Positions 27,028-32,500 of a DNA stretch of 32,500 nucleotides are shown here, piece by piece. The stretch covers positions 1 to 32,500 of the forward strand of contig MCFG01000078.1 of NCBI GenBank assembly GCA_002104895.1. The letters are read 5' to 3'. The translations under genes and the position numbers were made by a program. Positions within the stretch are counted from its first letter, which is position 1. Every line of letters starts with the position of its first letter. The DNA is from Anaeromyces robustus (taxonomy: Eukaryota > Neocallimastigomycota > Neocallimastigomycetes > Neocallimastigales > Neocallimastigaceae). A model generated the notes under the pieces. That model was not told the origin of the DNA. It did no database searches and saw only the letters and a list, made by a program, of their open reading frames with translations.

Positions 27028-27971
27028 ATATTTATTATTTATAATATAATCATAAAAGACATGAATAAACCAAAAAACAAATAAATAATTAATTAATATT
27101 TTCATATTAATTCAATATAATTAATAATGTTATTATTATATTAGAGTGATATAAAAAATATAAGTTTAGAATACAATAACTTTATATCAATTTTAATTAA
27201 CTCTAACCAAAAATCAGTAAGTAAAAAAAAAATTTATTAATAAAAATAATATAATAATAAGTATATAATTTTTTCATATTTTTTTTAAAAAATTTTCATT
27301 TATAATAATTTCAATAATATATATATTAATCTAAAATATTAGATATGGCGTAGATACTGGGCACAAATTTTAAATAATTTTATTTATATATATGATTCTG
27401 AATATAAAAATGTAATATATATATATATATATTATTTATTAATTTATATGAATAAAAAACTTTCCAAAATTCTAACCAATTATTTTAAAAAAAATAATTA
27501 TTTAATTAATAATATTTTTTCTGTAAAATAAAATTATTTATTTATGAACATAATCTTTATTTATGTTACAATTCTATTTTAATAATATTATGGTATGAAT
27601 GAATGGATAATGTACAGAAAAAAGAACCAATATCAAGATTAAATCTTGGTTTTATTAAAGAAATAGGTAGAACTGATCCAGAACAAATTTATGTTAATAA
27701 TGGTATAACCATAGAATTCCGTGATGAATATTTATCAAATGAAACAGGAGAAGAATTAATACAAAATGCAAAGACTATACCATTACAATTTGAATATATT
27801 AATGGGGATGAAATTTTGGTGGAAGATTTAGTAAATAATAAAGAATCTTGGTCTAAGTGGAATTTAAGTTCAATGAGTGAAGATTGTCGACTTTATGCTT
27901 ATGTAGATTCTAAAAGTGAAGTTACTGAATGGATTGACTTTATTAATAAAGCTAGAGAAATTAATCAATAA
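24883..27971 (+). CDS. C2-like and PH domain protein, anillin/Mid1-like, eight exons
   Basis: The exons are 24883-25319, 25543-25721, 25885-25917, 26076-26184, 26495-26921, 27145-27216, 27343-27411 and 27618-27971. The phases are 2, 1, 1, 2, 0, 0, 0, and 1680 nt give 559 residues. Residues 1-210 are Ser-rich and disordered, with a PRPLPPKKK stretch at the exon 1/2 junction. Residues 210-390 read VVELQGKLSS, IYCVVEVGKRKYRSDPIK, then FLFDVPSANFTAVVKVYGIH, the alternating strand pattern of a C2-type fold as in the anillin homology region. A PH domain closes the protein (about 420-555): IWRRYWAQILNNFIYIYD across exon seven, LGFIKEIG, then RLYAYVDSKSEVTEWIDFIN with the invariant Trp of the last helix. 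Proteins with this order bind phosphoinositides and septins or actomyosin at the cell cortex. The PH domain is secure; the anillin/Mid1/Bud4 link is an inference from layout. Exon three is only 33 nt. Confidence 0.82.
26940..27028. repeat. Palindromic (AAT)n/(ATT)n repeat in intron 5 of the C2-PH gene
   Basis: About 15 AAT units meet about 15 ATT units at 26982 to give a self-complementary block of about 85 bp, 20 bases after the GTAAGT donor at 26922. A hairpin of this size so close to the 5' splice site could affect splicing. The same architecture occurs in an intron of the ERI1-like gene (318-372). Confidence 0.9.
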
Positions 27972-30908
27972 TTTGTAATAAAGTAGAAAAATAACTTACT
28001 TTTTTTTATAACTCTATTTTATATATTCTATTTATTGTTTTAAACCTTTTTTGTAAATTAATTTTTTTAATAATTATAATATTCTTGAATTTTAACTTTT
28101 TTTCTTTTTATAAAATATTTTATAATACATATAATAAATAATTTTGATAATTATTTATATTATAATCATTTATAATTGTTATATTATTAGAAGTAATTTA
28201 TTACTAAGTAGATATAAATGATGTAGATAATATATATATAACTTTTTCATGCATATTATGTAATTTTATAAAATAAACAATTTTATTCTTTTATATATCT
28301 GTATTATAAAAATATTCATATAATAGAATAAAAATTATTTAATAATAAAGTTAACCATTATTACAAATAATTGAATACTTCATTATAAATATATAAAAAT
28401 TTCTTATTCCTAATCATTTTTAATTTTTTTAATTAATCAGTTAATATATGTATTTTTTTAATTTAAGAATGCATAAACTTAAACTAATAATAACAATGAT
28501 AATAATAAAAAAAAAAATAAATATTACAAATGTTTTATATCTATTTTTTATATATTATTAAAATTATAAAAAAAATATGTAAATGACTATAGTATTATGT
28601 ATTTTGTAATTATGTTAAATAAAGTTAATATTAATGATTGATTAACTGAAATTGAAAATAATAGTTAAACCTATTCCATCCATTTGTTTGTTACTGTTTT
28701 ATACTATGTTTTATACTATTTTAATAAAAAAAGAAATAACTATCAATCCATAATTATAATGAAAATATTTAATTACATTAATATATGGCTTATGTTTCTT
28801 TTCAATAATAAACATGCTATTATTTTAAAAAGAAAGAATTTATCAATATTAATGTTATAATAATAATATTGGTAATGAATTTCTACTTTTATTTATTAAT
28901 TATTACTTTTAATTTCAGTGAATCAATTATTGATTTGTTATGTATTATAATTGTTAATTACTAACTTTTTATTAACAACAAAGCAATTGATTTGAGTTTA
29001 TCTTATAAATAACCTTTAATTTTTTATCTATCAAGTAACTAGAAATTTCTTCTATATAAACATATTTATTTTTTTTATAGTTTATTTTTTTTTTTTTAAA
29101 GTATTCTTTAATAAATTATAAAAATTTATATTTAATGTATTAATTGATATTATATTTAAATGAATTATATTTTTTATATGGAATTGTTATTTGCGTCAAT
29201 ATATGATTACTGTTTTTTTACAACTTGCCATATTAAGTAAACTGCTTTTAAAATTAAAATTTAACCAATAGGGTTATTACCAATAAAATTATAGTTACAA
29301 TTAATAAATACATTTTTTAATATATTGTACTTTTTTTGGATAATAATAATAATAATAATAATAAAGAGATAATAATATAGGTATTGTATTATTAAGAAAA
29401 TGTTTTTAATTTAATTTTATCTTAAAAAGGATAATTTAATATAATATATAAGTAAATGAATGAATAAATAATTAATTAATGGATTAATATATAATGATAT
29501 TAAATAAATTAAATAAATAATTAATTAAATAAATAAACAAAAAATAAATCAATATTTATTAAAAAAATAATTTTTATCTAAAGATAAAAAAATATTAATA
29601 TTATATAATATTAAATAATACTAATATATTGTTAAAGATTTATAATTAAAGTCCGTATAATAAGTATTGTGTTGTTTATTATAATGTTATCATTTAAACA
29701 TAATTAAAAGATTTGATTTATTTTAACAAGTATTCTAAAATAATATATATTCACTTTATTAAGATAACCTTTTATATGTTTATTTTGAAATATTTATTTA
29801 TTATACAAAAAAATAGAAGAAAACAAATTCTATTATGTTTATTTAATACTGAAGTCCTTGGATTAAAACAGAAAGAAACTAATTTAATAAACAAATGAAT
29901 AATTATAAGTTAAATAAACATTTATTAATTATATAAACAGATAGATAAATAAATTATCATGTTTATTATTAAATACAGTTAAAAAATTATGATTTATTAT
30001 TATATATTAGTGATTTATTGTAAATATGAACATTTATATTAATTAATATAAAGTAATATATATACCAATATATTTTATATACATATAATAATTTTTATTA
30101 ATTATTGTAAATTAAATAAATGATTAGGAATAAGAAGAAAATAAAAATTCTTTTTTCAAAATATTTAGACTTTATTTAATATTTATTTTATTTAAAAAAA
30201 ACAATTAAATTTATAACCAAATAATTTTTAGAAGTTTTTATATTTATTTTATTTTATTTTTTTTTTTAAAAAGGAAAACATATATATTGTAAATATTAAT
30301 ATAATAATTAATATTTTTTATATTTCTAATATATTAAAATAATATATGAATTAATGTTTGTATATAATATATATAAAGAATATATTCTTTAACTGAATAA
30401 CAAAAGGAATTGGTTTTAAAACAATAATATAATAGTTATTTTATAGAAAATTTAAAATATATTAAATTTCAATCTGTACATTCTTTAAAACAACAATAAA
30501 TTGTATATCAGCCGAGAAATGAAAAAATAAAATAAAAAATATATAACTTATTTCAAAATTATATATAATAACAATTTAATTAAAATCAAATAAAAAAGAA
30601 AAGAGAAAGAAAAAAGAAAAATAAATTGATAAATATTTATTTAATAAAATAAATAAATTATAATACAATATATAAATATATATTATACATAGATATAAAA
30701 AAATAAATCAATTAATAATAAATGAATAAATTAATAAATAAGTGTTTTTTTTTTAATAGAAACTAAATAAAAAACTTTTTTGTTTAGTTTATTATTATTA
30801 TTATTATTATTATTATAATTAAATATTTCTAATTTTTATTCTTTTTATTTATTTTTATTTTTTTTTTTATTTTTATAATATTATTTTTTGATTTCAACAG
30901 TAGACAAA
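27972..30908. other. AT-rich intergenic spacer, about 2.9 kb
   Basis: This is the 3' flank of the C2-PH gene and 5' flank of the YPD1-like gene. It holds A/T homopolymers, TAA/TAAT repeats at 29341-29364, and no supportable gene. Short open frames at 28759-28860 (33 codons) and 29713-29898 (61 codons) lack family motifs and have AT-driven composition. A pyrimidine-rich tract ending in ATTTCAACAG (30891-30900) sits eight bases before the YPD1-like start codon. Confidence 0.55.
30830..30900 (+). promoter_or_regulatory. Probable 3' splice site of a 5'-UTR intron before the YPD1-like gene
   Basis: A T-rich tract followed by TTTCAACAG resembles the acceptors used elsewhere in the window (ATATTAG, TTTTTAG). 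The next bases, TAGACAAA, lead straight into the ATG at 30909. The upstream donor cannot be identified, so the leader exon is inferred. Confidence 0.4.
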
Positions 30909-31249
30909 ATGAATCCCGAAATTATTGATATGTCAATATTTAGTCAAATTCTTGAAATGGATGAAGACGAAGACGACAGATCTTTCAGTAGAGAATTAAT
31001 TGTTAATTATTATCAACAAGCTATTGATACTTTCCAAAAAATGGATACTGCTTTGTAAATAGATATTGTTTTTATTAATATTTTTGTTAATGATATTATG
31101 TTATATTTTTATCCTTATAATATTTCATTATTTTATATATATAAATAAATAAATATATATATATATATATTTTTTTTTTTTCTGTATTGTACTTTTTTTA
31201 TTATTGTTAATGTATTATATCTTATTGTATTATTATTTTTATATACTTT

Positions 31250-31288
<39 letters not shown>

Positions 31289-31877
31289 TAAAACTTTTTT
31301 ATTTGTTTAATTTAGCTATTTTTTTATTTTGCTTATTGTTTACATTCATTAATATGAAATTAAAATAAAATTTATTTATTTATTTATTAATTATTTTAAT
31401 AATAAATTTATTGATTATTATGTATATTATAAAAATAGAGCTGGTTCTGATTTACCTTCATTATCTAACTTAGGTCACTTTTTAAAGGGTAGTTCCTCTT
31501 CTTTAGGTATTCGTAAAGTTAGAGAAATTTGTGAACAAATTCAACATATAGGTAATTTAAAGGAAGGTAATGGTACTGGCGAAATTAGTCCAGCTGATGC
31601 CTTAGGCAGATTACCAGGTCTTGTTGATAGTGCTAAAAGAGCCTTTATTGAAGTATAAAGAAATATAATATATATAATTATTTTATTTTATTTTATTTTA
31701 TTTTTTTTTTTTTTTCGATATTACATTAACATATAAATATATTAATTAATTATATTAAATATCATTTTTTGAATATTATTTTATTATTATTATTTATATA
31801 TATATATATTTATTTTAATATCATTTATTATTTAGGCCAAAGAATATTTAAATTCAATTTATCTTATTCAAATGTAG
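30909..31877 (+). CDS. YPD1: Ypd1-like histidine-containing phosphotransfer (HPt) protein, three exons
   Basis: The exons are 30909-31054, 31439-31652 and 31836-31877, phases 2 and 0, 402 nt, 133 residues. The first ATG is used. Residues 1-30 include a highly acidic patch (MDEDEDDRSFS), then helix YYQQAIDTFQKMDTAL. Exon two carries NLGHFLKGSSSSLGIRKV, the HPt signature, with the phospho-accepting His at residue 62 and the Lys and Gly-Ser-Ser typical of the family. The remainder (REICEQIQHIG, LPGLVDSAKRAFIEAKEYL) supplies the last helices of the four-helix bundle. Ypd1 proteins carry phosphate from the receiver domain of a hybrid histidine kinase to a response regulator (Sln1-Ypd1-Ssk1/Skn7 in yeast), usually for osmotic stress signalling, in cytoplasm and nucleus. 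Retention of intron 1 or 2 would end the protein almost at once (TTG TAA; GAA GTA TAA). Length is a little under yeast Ypd1. Confidence 0.93.
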
Positions 31878-32500
31878 AATAACATTTTTATAAAATCATA
31901 TATATTTTTTCTTAAGCTTAAGAAATTTTTCAACGTAAACAAACAAACAGATAAACAAACAAAAAAATAAAAAAACAAAAAAAAACAAAGAAAAGAAAAA
32001 AAAAAGAAACAAAGAATAATCATAAAAATATATATAAGAAAAAACAAAACAAACGTTCGCGCTATGAATATATTTATATATATATATAAAGAAAATCAAA
32101 ATACCAAAATAATAAATAACGTTAAAAATATATAATAATAATAATAACTGCAAAAATAATAATAAAGAAAAATTGAAGGAGTATGAAACTTCTTAAATAT
32201 AAACAATTTTATTAACTATATGAAATGTTAATTATTAAAAAATTAATATTATTTATACAAAAATATTTTACTCTCTTATGCATACTGTTATTATTGTTGT
32301 TATAAATCATATAATTTTATCATTTTTAATCAACATAAATGCCATTTAAAAATATATTTATGCATTATTTTTTTTTTTAACTAAAAGTTTTATTGTTACT
32401 ATAGGTGTGCTTAGGCAAATTTAAATATCATAAGAAAAAAAAAAAGTAAATAAAGTAATATAAAACAAAAATGAATAAATATATAAATAATAACAACAAT
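31878..32500. other. AT-rich 3' flank, no gene seen
   Basis: A-rich sequence with (AAAC)n/(AAAACA)n tracts at 31930-32060. A brief higher-GC spot, AACGTTCGCGCTATG (32051-32065), stands out but has no recognisable role. Transcription of the YPD1-like gene probably ends here. Confidence 0.5.

Noticed and set aside
28759-28860. 33-codon open frame with fairly ordinary composition
   Set aside because: Too short, no homology recognised and no splice partners.
29713-29898. 61-codon plus-strand open frame
   Set aside because: Composition is AT-driven, there is no recognised motif, and no neighbouring exon could be joined.

Overview
The window looks like nuclear chromosomal DNA of an extremely AT-rich eukaryote. 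The best fit is an anaerobic gut fungus (Neocallimastigomycota). The reasons are very low GC outside exons, kilobase-long spacers of A/T homopolymer and (ATTT)n microsatellites, long Asn/Ser repeats inside proteins, introns of about 120-730 nt with GTAAAT/GTAATT-type donors, and fungal-type proteins (an Hst3/Hst4-like sirtuin, an Igo/endosulfine, a Ypd1-like phosphotransfer protein). This assignment is inference; a Dictyostelium-like genome shares the poly-Asn habit and cannot be formally excluded.

Layout: (1) 1-748, minus strand: three exons of an ERI1-family 3'-5' exoribonuclease, running off the left edge. (2) About 1100-1660: a compound tetranucleotide repeat, then a short broken reading frame. 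(3) 2908-6460, plus: a two-exon F-box/leucine-rich-repeat protein with a long Asn/Ser-rich N-terminus. (4) 8645-11621, plus: a five-exon Hst3/Hst4-like sirtuin with an acidic then basic C-terminal tail. (5) 11622-14137: spacer with a 311-bp (ATTT)n array. (6) 14138-18059, plus: a four-exon SUN-domain nuclear-envelope protein, reconstructed to exactly 1000 residues. (7) 18060-20176: spacer with one region of higher complexity (18480-18660) and a 58-nt T tract. (8) 20177-21393, minus: a three-exon endosulfine/Igo-type PP2A inhibitor. (9) 21394-24882: repeat-rich spacer. (10) 24883-27971, plus: an eight-exon protein with a C2-like region and a C-terminal PH domain, in an anillin/Mid1-like arrangement. 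(11) 27972-30908: spacer. (12) 30909-31877, plus: a three-exon Ypd1-like histidine phosphotransfer protein.

None of the multi-exon genes is visible as one open frame. I assembled each by matching splice phase across GT...AG introns, and every completed gene gives a total coding length divisible by three. There are no operons, tRNA genes, rRNA genes, recognisable transposons, CRISPR arrays or bacterial features. Several genes belong to families with cell-division roles: the sirtuin (H3K56 deacetylation), endosulfine (PP2A-B55 control at mitosis), the SUN protein (nuclear envelope and spindle-pole attachment), the C2-PH protein (septum or cortex) and the F-box/LRR protein. Nothing in the sequence shows that this neighbourhood is more than chance.
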